64,000 nt of DNA from Clostridia bacterium (GTDB lineage Bacteria; Bacillota; Clostridia; Lachnospirales; Anaerotignaceae), in assembly GCA_022651385.1 (NCBI GenBank), contig JALCQR010000002.1, forward strand, positions 124,001 through 188,000, in the 5' to 3' direction. Position 1 is the first letter of the stretch; every line of letters begins with the position of its first letter. Position numbers and translations under genes: made by a program. The notes under the pieces were generated by a model, which had not been told where the DNA came from, did no database searches, and saw only the letters and a list, made by a program, of their open reading frames with translations. Below, piece after piece: positions 43,198-52,217 of the stretch.

Positions 43198-45375
43198 TCA
43201 AAGGTGCATTACCCTGTCTTTTATCTCCTGTGTACGTCCCTGATTCCAGAACTGAGTGCCTATATATCCGCATGTTCTTCTTGCAACATTCATTTTGCTT
43301 TGGTCATGGTTTTTACAATGCGGACATTCCCATATAAGCTTGCCGTCGTCGTCGGTAACTATCTGTATCTCTCCGTCGTATCCGCATACCTGGCAATAGT
43401 CGCTCTTTGTATTAAGTTCGGCATATACAATATTGTCATATATAAACTTAATTACCGCAAGCACTGCTTCAATATTATTCTGCATATTTGGCACTTCAAC
43501 ATAACTTATAGCTCCGCCCGGAGAAAGAGCTTGGAATTTTGCTTCAAAGGCTAATTTTGAAAAAGCGTCAATAGGTTCCATTACATGCACATGATAGCTG
43601 TTTGTTATATAGTTCTTGTCTGTAACACCCTCTATTATGCCGAAACGTTTCTGAAGACATTTGGCAAATTCATATGTTGTACTCTCAAGCGGTGTGCCGT
43701 AAAGGCTGAAATCAATATTTTCTTTAGCCTTCCATCTGCGGCATGCTGCGTTCATATATTCCATTACATCAATAGCAAAAGGCGTAGCCTCGGAATCCGT
43801 ATGTGATTTGCCAGTCATATATTTTACACACTCATAAAGTCCGGCATAACCCAATGAAATAGTAGAATAACCGCCGTATAGCAGTTTATCTATCTTCTCG
43901 CCTTTTTTAAGTCTTGCAATTGCTCCGTTCTGCCAAAGTATAGGTGCTGCGTCAGACAACGTACCTTTAAGACGGTTATGTCTGCACATAAGAGCTCTGT
44001 AGCAAAGCTCAAGTCTCTCATCAAATATCTTCCAGAATTTTTTAATATCCTTGCCGGATGACAAAGCAACATCTACAAGATTAATTGTAACTACACCCTG
44101 ATTAAATCTTCCGTAATACTTAGGTTTGCCGTTTTCGTCAACATACGGTGTAAGGAAGCTGCGGCAGCCCATACATGTATAGCAGTGTCCTTCGCCGTTT
44201 TTATCAACTTTAAGCTCAAGCATTTTCTTTTCCGATATATAATCAGGAACCATTCTCTTTGCGGTACATTTAGCGGCAAGTTCTGTAAGGTAGTAATATG
44301 GCGTACCTTCTGATATATTATCCTCCTCAAGGACATATATAAGCTTAGGAAAAGCCGGTGTTATCCAAACACCTTCTTCGTTTTTAACACCCTGATGACG
44401 CTGTTTTAAAACTTCTTCTATTATTAAAGCAAGGTCTTTTTTCTCCTGCTCATTTTTAGCTTCATTAAGATACATGAAAACAGTTACAAACGGAGCCTGA
44501 CCATTTGTTGTCATAAGTGTAACTACCTGATACTGTATAGTTTGAACACCTTTGTTTATCTCATCATGCAGGCGTTTTTCAACTATGCTGTTTACATTAT
44601 CATCGCTTATGTCAACACCGATACACTTAAGTTCCTCTTCAACTGATTTTTTTATTCTTTCACGGCTTATCTGAACAAAAGGCGCAAGATGAGTAAGGCT
44701 TATGCTCTGTCCGCCATACTGTGAGCTTGCAACCTGTGCTATTATCTGAGTTGCTATATTGCAGGCTGTTGAAAAACTGTGAGGCTTTTCAATAAGCGTA
44801 CCGCTTATTACCGTACCGTTTTGAAGCATATCCTCAAGGTTTACAAGGTCGCAGTTATGCATATGCTGTGCGAAATAATCGGCATCATGAAAATGTATTA
44901 TTCCCTGTTCATGAGCCTCTACTATATCCTTAGGAAGAAGCATACGTTTTGTTATATCCTTGCTTACCTCTCCAGCCATATAATCTCTCTGAACGCTGTT
45001 TACAGTAGGATTTTTATTGCTGTTTTCTTGTTTTACTTCCTCGTTGCTGCACTCTATAAGACTCATTATCTTTCCGTCTGTTGAGTTTGACTTTCTTACA
45101 AGCGCTCTTTGATATCTGTATGTTATATACTTTCTTGCAACTTCAAAAGCACGCATACCCATTATTTGGTTTTCAACAAGATCCTGTATTTCTTCCACGT
45201 TTAGTGACCTATTCATTTCCGCACATATATGTTCAATATTTTCGGATATCTTCATTATTTGCTCATTTGTCAGCCTGTTTTTTTCGGATACCTCGGCATT
45301 GGCCTTGCTCACTGCTATAACAATTTTACTTGAGTCAAATATAACTTCGGCGCCGCTTCTTTTTATAATTTTCAT
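43198..45375 (-). CDS. nrdD: anaerobic (class III) ribonucleoside-triphosphate reductase
   Basis: A 725-residue glycyl-radical enzyme that makes deoxynucleotides without oxygen. An N-terminal ATP-cone (about 1-95; KIIKRSGAEVIFDSSKI) gives allosteric control. The core contains the zinc-binding CQVCGYDGEI and CPHCKNHD pairs near the C-terminus, and the radical site RRTCGYIG (Gly about 703) lies 23 residues from the end. Length is normal. ATG at 45375 has AAGGGG. A promoter overlapped by an NrdR-like box lies about 90 bases upstream. Confidence 0.97.
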   Translation of the reverse strand: MKIIKRSGAEVIFDSSKIVIAVSKANAEVSEKNRLTNEQIMKISENIEHICAEMNRSLNVEEIQDLVENQIMGMRAFEVARKYITYRYQRALVRKSNSTDGKIMSLIECSNEEVKQENSNKNPTVNSVQRDYMAGEVSKDITKRMLLPKDIVEAHEQGIIHFHDADYFAQHMHNCDLVNLEDMLQNGTVISGTLIEKPHSFSTACNIATQIIAQVASSQYGGQSISLTHLAPFVQISRERIKKSVEEELKCIGVDISDDNVNSIVEKRLHDEINKGVQTIQYQVVTLMTTNGQAPFVTVFMYLNEAKNEQEKKDLALIIEEVLKQRHQGVKNEEGVWITPAFPKLIYVLEEDNISEGTPYYYLTELAAKCTAKRMVPDYISEKKMLELKVDKNGEGHCYTCMGCRSFLTPYVDENGKPKYYGRFNQGVVTINLVDVALSSGKDIKKFWKIFDERLELCYRALMCRHNRLKGTLSDAAPILWQNGAIARLKKGEKIDKLLYGGYSTISLGYAGLYECVKYMTGKSHTDSEATPFAIDVMEYMNAACRRWKAKENIDFSLYGTPLESTTYEFAKCLQKRFGIIEGVTDKNYITNSYHVHVMEPIDAFSKLAFEAKFQALSPGGAISYVEVPNMQNNIEAVLAVIKFIYDNIVYAELNTKSDYCQVCGYDGEIQIVTDDDGKLIWECPHCKNHDQSKMNVARRTCGYIGTQFWNQGRTQEIKDRVMHL

Positions 45376-45460
45376 ATATTCTACCCCTTAATTCTTCTGC
45401 TCTAATATGTCTTTTATATACTTTAACTCGCAATCTATTCAATTACTGGTTGCATGATTA

Positions 45461-45488
45461 ATTATACTATATATTGTGCTAAATGCAA
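45461..45488 (-). promoter_or_regulatory. promoter of nrdD
   Basis: Minus strand TTGCAT (45488-45483), 16 bases, TATAAT (45466-45461). NrdR box 1 covers the spacer. Confidence 0.6.
45464..45479. promoter_or_regulatory. NrdR box 1
   Basis: ATACTATATATTGTGC matches the palindromic 16-base NrdR consensus (acaCwAtATatwGwgt) in 14 positions and lies over the nrdD promoter. Confidence 0.6.
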
Positions 45489-45497
45489 GATGTTTCT

Positions 45498-45513
45498 ACA
45501 ACATATATACAGT
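45498..45513. promoter_or_regulatory. NrdR box 2
   Basis: ACAACATATATACAGT matches 13 of 16 consensus positions and starts 34 bases from box 1, close to the three-helix-turn spacing usual for NrdR pairs. Confidence 0.45.
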
Positions 45514-45899
45514 TGTCCAAATTTATAATCATAACTAATGGAAACCTCAGATACGTATTATTGTGAATAATACTGAAAATATTTTCAAAAGTTTACGTAT
45601 AAAAGACTTGGCAAATGTATTTTTTTATATAAAAACTATATTATAATTTTAAAAAAATTGCCGAAAATTAAAGCATTTAAATTTATAAATAAAAAAAAAG
45701 TCGAAAAGACAAACAAATAGTCGAAAATAAAAATGTATAAAACTCAAAAAAATTTTGTAAAAATCATAATTTTTTTCATCTAATTTATGTTAACAAGTAA
45801 AATATTACATGCTGAAAGTACACAAATTGGAAATTTTTTATTTCCCGTTCGTGTACTTAAAAACACTACATATTGTAACAATTGGCGTCAGCAAATCAA
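45514..45899. other. 386-bp AT-rich intergenic region between nrdD and yycI
   Basis: No gene is supported. It contains two copies of AGTCGAAAA 20 bases apart (starting at 45699 and 45719) and a long imperfect hairpin at 45816-45858 (outer arms AAGTACAC/GTGTACTT, inner arms GGAAAT/ATTTCC), which ends the yycI transcript region although it lacks a T tract. Confidence 0.5.
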
Positions 45900-46766
45900 T
45901 TAATGGCCTATAATTGAATTTGTATAGGCATTTATTATAAAAGGATATTCAATACCTGAAACATATATCCTATAGCATGGAACAAGTCTAATTCCTGTTA
46001 TATCAGTAGATTCAAGACTGTCTTCAAAATCATAACCAAGTTCTATATTTTCAACATACATTCCTTCTTTGGCACTGCCGCTTTTTTTGATTTCATGAAG
46101 CATTGTCAAAAGAGCCTCGTCACAAGAACATATATCCTGCTTTAAACCCCAAAATCCAATAGCCGTATAATATTTTGCCTCCGCGTTTACAATCCCTGTT
46201 TTTGCTACAGTTACACTTTTGTTGCTGCAAAACAGCTTGTTCGATTTAAAACTCTCACTGTAAACAAATGTGTAATTTTCATTGTCGGAAGTTATTTTTT
46301 CAAGAGTAATTTCGTTGCCCTTGTCTAAAACAAGTTTTTGTATAAAGTCATTAGCTGCTTTCTCCGCTGTTTTTTTGCTGAAATCTTCAATTTCACCTGT
46401 TCCATCAGGACAGGAAAAATACAGTGAGTTACCCTTAAGTGTAATATTTTTCTTATCACTTACAAGCATAGTTCTATCAAACTCAAGGGAAATTTTAACA
46501 TCTTCTCCGGAATCAAAAAAACGTTTTTTCAGCATATCATTATCAAATGACGGTATACTTACAGAAAGCTGACGCATAGGATAACTGTGTTTAATTATGT
46601 CTGTATACATTCCTATTCCGTTTTCGCTAAGCACCTGATACACTGCTTTTTCATTGGCTGATGACAATATATACTTTTGTCTGTTTTGATAGTTTAAATA
46701 AAACAGACCGATATTTACCGCTATAAGCATATAAATGAATATTTTTTTTATTCTTTCCGAGTTCAT
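45900..46766 (-). CDS. yycI: YycI-like regulator of the WalK kinase
   Basis: A 288-residue protein with one N-terminal membrane helix (about 8-24; IFIYMLIAVNIGLFYLNY) and an extracytoplasmic beta-rich domain. Sequence is weakly conserved, but length, topology and position behind yycH in the wal region support YycI, which with YycH modulates the WalK sensor in the membrane. ATG at 46766 follows GGAG. Last gene of the unit; spacing to yycH is 19 bases. Confidence 0.8.
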   Translation of the reverse strand: MNSERIKKIFIYMLIAVNIGLFYLNYQNRQKYILSSANEKAVYQVLSENGIGMYTDIIKHSYPMRQLSVSIPSFDNDMLKKRFFDSGEDVKISLEFDRTMLVSDKKNITLKGNSLYFSCPDGTGEIEDFSKKTAEKAANDFIQKLVLDKGNEITLEKITSDNENYTFVYSESFKSNKLFCSNKSVTVAKTGIVNAEAKYYTAIGFWGLKQDICSCDEALLTMLHEIKKSGSAKEGMYVENIELGYDFEDSLESTDITGIRLVPCYRIYVSGIEYPFIINAYTNSIIGH

Positions 46767-46785
46767 ATACGCACTCCATATACAA

Positions 46786-48129
46786 TCAATTTACTGCTTT
46801 TGAACAAAAAACAGTATCCGGCGTTTTAACAAACCAGTTACATTCCATGTTATCAACATTTTCATCCATATAACCAAAAACCATATCGTCTATCATATTA
46901 GCATTAATACCGCCGGCCATAGCATCATTCATGGCACTTAAAAAATCTCTGTCGGCATAAGCTTTTTTACTGCCAAGTGAGTAATTATAAGCATATTTTT
47001 TAAATTTCTTTACCGTATTGCCCTTTACAACTATTTCCATAGCATGGTCCATATCCGTTCTTATCGAAAGATCTTTAGCTAAAACAACAGGCATATTGTT
47101 TACATAATAATCAAATAAAAATATAAGTCCGTCTCCGGTCATTTTAACATCTGAAAGATAGTAATTTGTCTTAATAGAGCTGTCGTTTTTAAGAAATTGT
47201 ACACAGGCAAAATAGGCTGATGACAAAGTCTGCTTAGAATTTGTATTAGAATCATTATAGTTAAAATATTCAAGAACACCATCGTCATAATATTTCAAAA
47301 CCGTTGTATTGTTGCTTTCAGTATATGTGTTGTTGGAGTCAACGCTTGTGCGCCTTCCAGAATAATCCTTAAAATATTCGTCGGTTTCGCTTTCAAATTC
47401 ATTCTTATTTGAAACTTTTATAGCCGGTGTTTTAACAAGAGTATTATACTGAAACTTATCCTGTGTCCACTGAGCTACGAATATATTTGAGTTAAAAATA
47501 TTAAACCCGCTTTGAGATGTAGAAATATATTTTATGCCATTATCGCTTTTTGATATATTTTCAATGGCATTTATCAATTTGTTTGTATACTGGCTTTTTC
47601 CCCGAAGCATTAACGATTTATTTTCGTCGTCTGACGAAACGAAGTAAACAGTTGAGTTTTCATTGTCGTCAGAAGGCACAACAACTATATTCTGAAAATT
47701 ATTTACGTCCACATCGGATAAGTTTGCTTTCTTGTTAAAGCTGGATGTATACTCGTTTAGCGGCACCGAAAACGAAAAAACAAGCACTGTACATCTGTAC
47801 TTTAACACATCGCTCCACATAAATTTGCTGTTTTCAAAATCAGACGAGGATACTAAATCGGATATTATATTCCCGCTGTATTCGACGGCATCGTTTTCCC
47901 CGCCATAAAGCAGGCTGAATGTGCTGTCTCCGTCTCCCACAGCAGTTTTTGCAGGCGAAACAGCAAGTATGTTGCTGGACTCATTTGTGTTTCTGAAAAT
48001 TCCCGACACATAATAAAAAAAGTTATGACTTGAGTTTCCGTTAAGCCATAACATTCCTGTCTGGAATACAGCCGCAGCCACAAGAATACACACTATGATT
48101 GTTCTTATGCTTCCCTTTCTGCTATCCAT
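46786..48129 (-). CDS. yycH: YycH-like regulator of the WalK kinase
   Basis: A 447-residue protein with one N-terminal membrane helix (about 7-27; TIIVCILVAAAVFQTGMLWLNG) and a long extracytoplasmic region rich in Asn, Ser and Asp. The LNG after the helix, the total length and the gene order fit YycH. It probably forms a complex with YycI and WalK. ATG at 48129 has GGAGAGG. It lies 22 bases after the small secreted-protein gene. Confidence 0.82.
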   Translation of the reverse strand: MDSRKGSIRTIIVCILVAAAVFQTGMLWLNGNSSHNFFYYVSGIFRNTNESSNILAVSPAKTAVGDGDSTFSLLYGGENDAVEYSGNIISDLVSSSDFENSKFMWSDVLKYRCTVLVFSFSVPLNEYTSSFNKKANLSDVDVNNFQNIVVVPSDDNENSTVYFVSSDDENKSLMLRGKSQYTNKLINAIENISKSDNGIKYISTSQSGFNIFNSNIFVAQWTQDKFQYNTLVKTPAIKVSNKNEFESETDEYFKDYSGRRTSVDSNNTYTESNNTTVLKYYDDGVLEYFNYNDSNTNSKQTLSSAYFACVQFLKNDSSIKTNYYLSDVKMTGDGLIFLFDYYVNNMPVVLAKDLSIRTDMDHAMEIVVKGNTVKKFKKYAYNYSLGSKKAYADRDFLSAMNDAMAGGINANMIDDMVFGYMDENVDNMECNWFVKTPDTVFCSKAVN

Positions 48130-48151
48130 AATACCTCTCCAAAACGACTAT

Positions 48152-48583
48152 TTAAGGAAGATATATTCCGTTTTCAAGTTTATTTTTTATTTCATCCGCT
48201 TTTCTTTTAACGGTTACTTCCTCTCCGGCCGTTTTTCCATCTTTTTCAGCATTTATACATATAAGATTCTCACCTATATTAAGTGATACTGTTTGACTGA
48301 AAAGACCAGATAATCCCACATTAAGTTTATAATTGTACTTTTCTCTATAATTTCCCGCAAAACTTTTTGTATATACACTTATATCTATATCTGTACCATT
48401 ATTTGCTTTGCCGGAGATTGTTCTCGTATCATCAAATGTGACTATGCTGTCTTTTGTTGTATCAATGCCACCTGTAATTCCAAAACCTATGTTGTTTTCA
48501 GCAGCAAAGGCATAAATTGAAAAACATGGTAGGCTTACACAAAAAATAATTGCCGAAATCAAAAAAGTCCTGAATTTTTTCAC
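48152..48583 (-). CDS. small secreted protein in the wal region
   Basis: A 143-residue protein with a signal peptide (about 1-28, MKKFRTFLISAIIFCVSLPC onward, cleaved near AFA) and a beta-rich domain resembling an Ig-like fold (SGKANNGTDIDISVYTKS, NIGENLICINAEKDG). No catalytic motif is seen. It starts at a GTG (48583) nine bases after AGGAGGT and heads a unit with yycH and yycI. A WalR-like box precedes it. It could be a wall-exposed ligand or sensor part of the Wal system; that is inference from position only. Confidence 0.7.
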   Translation of the reverse strand: MKKFRTFLISAIIFCVSLPCFSIYAFAAENNIGFGITGGIDTTKDSIVTFDDTRTISGKANNGTDIDISVYTKSFAGNYREKYNYKLNVGLSGLFSQTVSLNIGENLICINAEKDGKTAGEEVTVKRKADEIKNKLENGIYLP

Positions 48584-48625
48584 TGCTGATACACCTCCTA
48601 CATAATATAATTACAGTATTATTAT

Positions 48626-48653
48626 ATTATATATATGTTACAGTTGTGTTACG
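48626..48653 (-). promoter_or_regulatory. WalR-box-like site and -10 upstream of the secreted protein-yycH-yycI unit
   Basis: Minus strand CGTAAC-ACAAC-TGTAAC (48653-48637) matches TGTWAH-N5-TGTWAH except for the first base. Five bases later is TATAAT (48631-48626). There is no -35, and the box occupies that region, as expected if a bound activator replaces it. Confidence 0.45.
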
Positions 48654-48679
48654 GCCACCTTAATTTTAGATAACATTAC

Positions 48680-48740
48680 GACAGCCCCTTATCAAAATCA
48701 GGAGACAAGTACTGTACGTAAAAACTATAAGTTCCAACGG
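48680..48740. repeat. dispersed intergenic repeat, copy 1
   Basis: Shares with 60864-60927 the blocks GACAGCC, TCAAAATCAG, CAAGTACTGTA-GTAAAA and AGTTCCA-CGG in the same order and spacing. It lies between walK and the secreted-protein gene. Confidence 0.55.
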
Positions 48741-48866
48741 CATAAATGCCTTAAAACTCACTGTTTTTCTCGGCTGAAATAAATTTCGTCTGCTGATATA
48801 AGTTTAAGAAACTCTTCGTTTTCCAAACCTTTCAGTTATCAAAAATAGCTTTTCGGCAAACTGATT

Positions 48867-50633
48867 CTAATTTTTCTTTTTTAAGTTTGTTTTTTTAGGA
48901 AACCATAAAGTCATTTTAGTTCCATGGTGCATTTCACTTTCTGCAGTTATCTTTCCTCCATGTTTTTCCATTATTTCTTTTGCTATGGCAAGTCCGAGCC
49001 CTGTACCGCCCATGGCACGGCTTCTTGCTTTATCAACGCGGTAAAATCTTTCAAATATCCTCGGCAAATCCTCTTTTGAAATACCCATGCCATTATCTTT
49101 TACACAAATGCGCACGTAATCTTCATCTTCTTCAGCCCAAACATTTATTTTGCTGCCCTCAGGAGAGTATTTTATTGCATTGGTAATTATATTATTCAGT
49201 ACCTGCGTAATCCTGTCACGGTCTGCATTAACAAAAAGCGGAGTATCTGTCTGCGTGAATGACAATTCCTGATTTTTGTTTTCAGCATGTATGCGGCTTT
49301 GGCGTATGTTTTCAGATATAAACTCGTTTACGTTTACACATGAATAATTAAATTCTATCTGGCCGTTATCAAATCTGGAAAGCTGAAGCAAATCCCTTAC
49401 AAGAAAGCTCATCCTGTCAGCTTCATTATTTATAATATCCAAAAATTCCTTGGCCGTTTTACTGTCTTCAAGAGCACCCTCAAGAAGTGTCTCAGTATAG
49501 CTTTTTACCGTTGTAAGTGGGGTTCTTAGCTCATGCGATACATTTGCAACAAATTCTTTTCTCATATCATCAAGACGTTTCATCTCAGTGTTATCCTGCA
49601 AAACAACTACCACGCCTTCATAATCGTGTTTTTCTCCAAGATATGGTGAAAAACTGGCGTTTATAAATTTTCCGTCAAGCCAAAAATCTACTTTTTTTGT
49701 GTTTTCATTCTCCATTATATCTATATATACGCCGCTGTTTATACCGTAATTTTCGATAAAATCATTTAGATTGCCGTTTACTTTGTCTATTCCCAGCATA
49801 TCCAAAGCAGCGTCATTACAGTGTATAACATTTCCCTCTTTGTCAAAAAGGAAAACACCGTCTGTCATGTTATGGAGTATTATCTCCATTTTCTTTTTTT
49901 CTCTTGAAATTTCACCAAGGGTGTTGCTCAGTTCTTTTGCCATAAAATTGAAACTTTCGGAAAGTTGGCCTATTTCATCATTGGAAAGCACATTTACCAT
50001 CTGGTCAAGCTTTCCTTTGGCAAGCTCTTTTGCCTTGCTTGAAAGCGAAAGTATAGGCCCAGTAATTGTATTTGCAAATATATATCCCATTATTGCCGCC
50101 ATTACAAAAGCAATAAGCACTGAAAAAACAATCGTTCTTTTTGTCTGGCTTATACTGTTATATATTCCCGATGCATCCATACGTGTAAAAATAACGAACT
50201 TAACAACACCGTTTATAAAAACAGGTGATGCATACTCCAGATACTTGGACGTAACCGAGTCGATTTCTTTTGAAAAAGCCTTCGTTCCGGCAAGAGCACT
50301 TATAACAACCGAGTCTTTGTACTGCTCAAAAGGCTCTTTAGATGATACTGTTGTGGCTATTGTGTCTCCGTCAGTATTTATTATACTTCCCTGAATCTGC
50401 GATGTATCGGACCCGCTTTTTCCAAACTGTTCAAGGCCCTTTTGAAAATCGCTTTCATCATAGCTTTCCACAACCTGTTCACTTATTTTTTCAGTATAAA
50501 GCTCCATCTGCTGTCTTGCCCTGCCAAGTTCGATGTTCTGCAGACTGACAAGGATATAAGTTCCGCAGACTATCATTACTATCAAAACAAGGCCCATATA
50601 CATAGCCATGAGCTTGCCTTTGATGCTTTTCAT
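48867..50633 (-). CDS. walK: WalK sensor histidine kinase
   Basis: A 588-residue membrane kinase: TM1 (about 9-31), an extracytoplasmic domain (about 32-165), TM2 (about 167-188), HAMP (about 190-242), a PAS domain (about 250-350), HisKA with the phospho-accepting H367 in FVANVSHELRTPL, and a HATPase domain with NAIKYSPEG and GTGLGLAIAKEIMEKHGG. It controls WalR and thus wall hydrolases and envelope homeostasis. ATG at 50633 has AAGGAG, 18 bases after walR. Confidence 0.95.
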   Translation of the reverse strand: MKSIKGKLMAMYMGLVLIVMIVCGTYILVSLQNIELGRARQQMELYTEKISEQVVESYDESDFQKGLEQFGKSGSDTSQIQGSIINTDGDTIATTVSSKEPFEQYKDSVVISALAGTKAFSKEIDSVTSKYLEYASPVFINGVVKFVIFTRMDASGIYNSISQTKRTIVFSVLIAFVMAAIMGYIFANTITGPILSLSSKAKELAKGKLDQMVNVLSNDEIGQLSESFNFMAKELSNTLGEISREKKKMEIILHNMTDGVFLFDKEGNVIHCNDAALDMLGIDKVNGNLNDFIENYGINSGVYIDIMENENTKKVDFWLDGKFINASFSPYLGEKHDYEGVVVVLQDNTEMKRLDDMRKEFVANVSHELRTPLTTVKSYTETLLEGALEDSKTAKEFLDIINNEADRMSFLVRDLLQLSRFDNGQIEFNYSCVNVNEFISENIRQSRIHAENKNQELSFTQTDTPLFVNADRDRITQVLNNIITNAIKYSPEGSKINVWAEEDEDYVRICVKDNGMGISKEDLPRIFERFYRVDKARSRAMGGTGLGLAIAKEIMEKHGGKITAESEMHHGTKMTLWFPKKTNLKKKN

Positions 50634-50651
50634 AATTATCTCCTTTGCTTA

Positions 50652-51347
50652 TCAGCCGCAGAAATAATATCCCACGCCTCTTTTTGTAACTATAAATGTA
50701 GGTTTCCCCGGATCATACTCAATTTTTTCCCTAAGCCTTCTTACCGTTACATCCACAGTTCTTACATCTCCGAAATATTCATAGCCCCAAACCTTTTCGA
50801 GCAATGTTTCTCTTGAAAAAACCTGATTTTTTTGAGATGCAAGGAATTTTAAAAGTTCAAATTCTCTAAGTGTCAAATCTATAGGTTTTCCGTCCTTTTT
50901 AACTTCAAAAAGCTTAATATCAATAGACAGATTTCTGAAAACAAGCAAATTTTTATTTTTATTTTCTTTAACATTGTCCAACTGAGTGCTTCTTCTTAAA
51001 TTTGCTTTAACTCTTGCCATAAGCTCACGTGTGCCGAAAGGTTTTGTAACGTAATCATCGGCTCCAAGCTCAAGGCCAAGCACTTTATCTACTTCCTCTG
51101 CTCTTGCTGTAAGCATTATTATAGGTGTATTATATTTTTCCCTTATTTTTCGGCATACGGCATAGCCGTCAAGCTTAGGCATCATAATATCAAGCAATAT
51201 AAGATCCGGCTTTTCCTTTTCGTTTATTTCTATGGCTTCCTCGCCGTCCAAAGCCGTAAGCACATTATATCCTTCTTTTTTCAAATTATATTTTATAATA
51301 TCAACAATGTTTTTCTCATCATCAACTACAAGGATTTTTTCGTTCAT
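50652..51347 (-). CDS. walR: WalR response regulator
   Basis: A 231-residue OmpR-family regulator. The receiver domain holds the phospho-accepting D53 (LILLDIMMPKLDGYAVC) and the conserved Lys in DDYVTKPF; the winged-helix domain has REFELLKFLASQKNQVFSRETLLEKVWGYEYFGD and VDVTVRRLREKIE, which are typical of WalR/YycF. It binds direct repeats TGTWAH-N5-TGTWAH in Bacillus and Staphylococcus. ATG at 51347 has GGAGG. Confidence 0.95.
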   Translation of the reverse strand: MNEKILVVDDEKNIVDIIKYNLKKEGYNVLTALDGEEAIEINEKEKPDLILLDIMMPKLDGYAVCRKIREKYNTPIIMLTARAEEVDKVLGLELGADDYVTKPFGTRELMARVKANLRRSTQLDNVKENKNKNLLVFRNLSIDIKLFEVKKDGKPIDLTLREFELLKFLASQKNQVFSRETLLEKVWGYEYFGDVRTVDVTVRRLREKIEYDPGKPTFIVTKRGVGYYFCG

Positions 51348-51361
51348 CTTTATCCTCCGTT

Positions 51362-52189
51362 TTACTCTGCGCTGCCTATATACTCAACCTCAAGAAACGG
51401 TATCTGGTCAGTTACATTTAAAGAATCGCCTATATGAAGCACGCTTTTTTCATCAAGCTCCGGATTTGCTGTAAAAAATTCAGCAAGTGACATTGAATAC
51501 TTTGAAGCTATACCATATACCGTATCCCCGCTTTTAACCGTATATTTTAATTTTTTTGCGGTTGTCTGCGTTAGCTTTTTATATGCTTCATCATAAGACG
51601 TAATATCCTGCGAGTCTACAAATTCAGCTGAAGTCTGAACATGCAGTTTAAATTTATAATTCGACACTGTCTGTCCATTTTTAATATATGACTTTAATAT
51701 ATCATTTAAAAGCTTATCAGCCAAATCTTTGTTTTTAAGCACAAGCACTTTATCGCCGTTTACTCGTATTACCCCAGCCTCAATGTTATATGATACAGCT
51801 TTTTTTACCTGTGTAACGGCATATTCCGCCGTAACTATCTTTTTTCTTGATGCATGTACAGGTTCAAGAGTAATATTATCTTTTATCTCTATTTTAGTTT
51901 CAAGTTCTTTTATCATTATAGCCTGAACCGTATTTTTTAAGTCTTCAGCCGTAACGCTGCCTTTTGGCACAGTACATACTACTGTGTCATTTAGTTTAAC
52001 ATTTAAAGCATTTTTACCAAAAACAATATTAACTACTGCTAAAATAAGCAGTAAAATAATTACTAAAACAGTAATTATTCTAACCCTTTTTGCTTTACGC
52101 TCTCGTTTTCTGCGCATAACAAGCCGTCTTTGGCTGGGTGAAGCATAAGGTCTTTTATGTATATTGTTTTTTTCTTTATTTGATCTCAT
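51362..52189 (-). CDS. LysM membrane protein, apparently lacking the G5-M23 peptidase part
   Basis: A 275-residue protein: a basic N-terminus, one membrane helix (about 38-57), an extracytoplasmic helical domain (about 60-210) and a LysM domain (about 216-259, YTVKSGDTVYGIASKYSMSL). Clostridial relatives continue after LysM into a G5 domain and an M23 zinc endopeptidase. Here the protein stops 16 residues after LysM, at IPFLEVEYIGSAE, just where G5 would begin, and walR starts 14 bases later. The ATG at 52189 lies eight bases after GGAGG. It could be a scaffold or a decoy for the wall sensor. No peptidase remnant is found downstream. Confidence 0.8.
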   Translation of the reverse strand: MRSNKEKNNIHKRPYASPSQRRLVMRRKRERKAKRVRIITVLVIILLLILAVVNIVFGKNALNVKLNDTVVCTVPKGSVTAEDLKNTVQAIMIKELETKIEIKDNITLEPVHASRKKIVTAEYAVTQVKKAVSYNIEAGVIRVNGDKVLVLKNKDLADKLLNDILKSYIKNGQTVSNYKFKLHVQTSAEFVDSQDITSYDEAYKKLTQTTAKKLKYTVKSGDTVYGIASKYSMSLAEFFTANPELDEKSVLHIGDSLNVTDQIPFLEVEYIGSAE

Positions 52190-52217
52190 GCACGTCACCT
52201 CCAAAAAAACAAAACAT

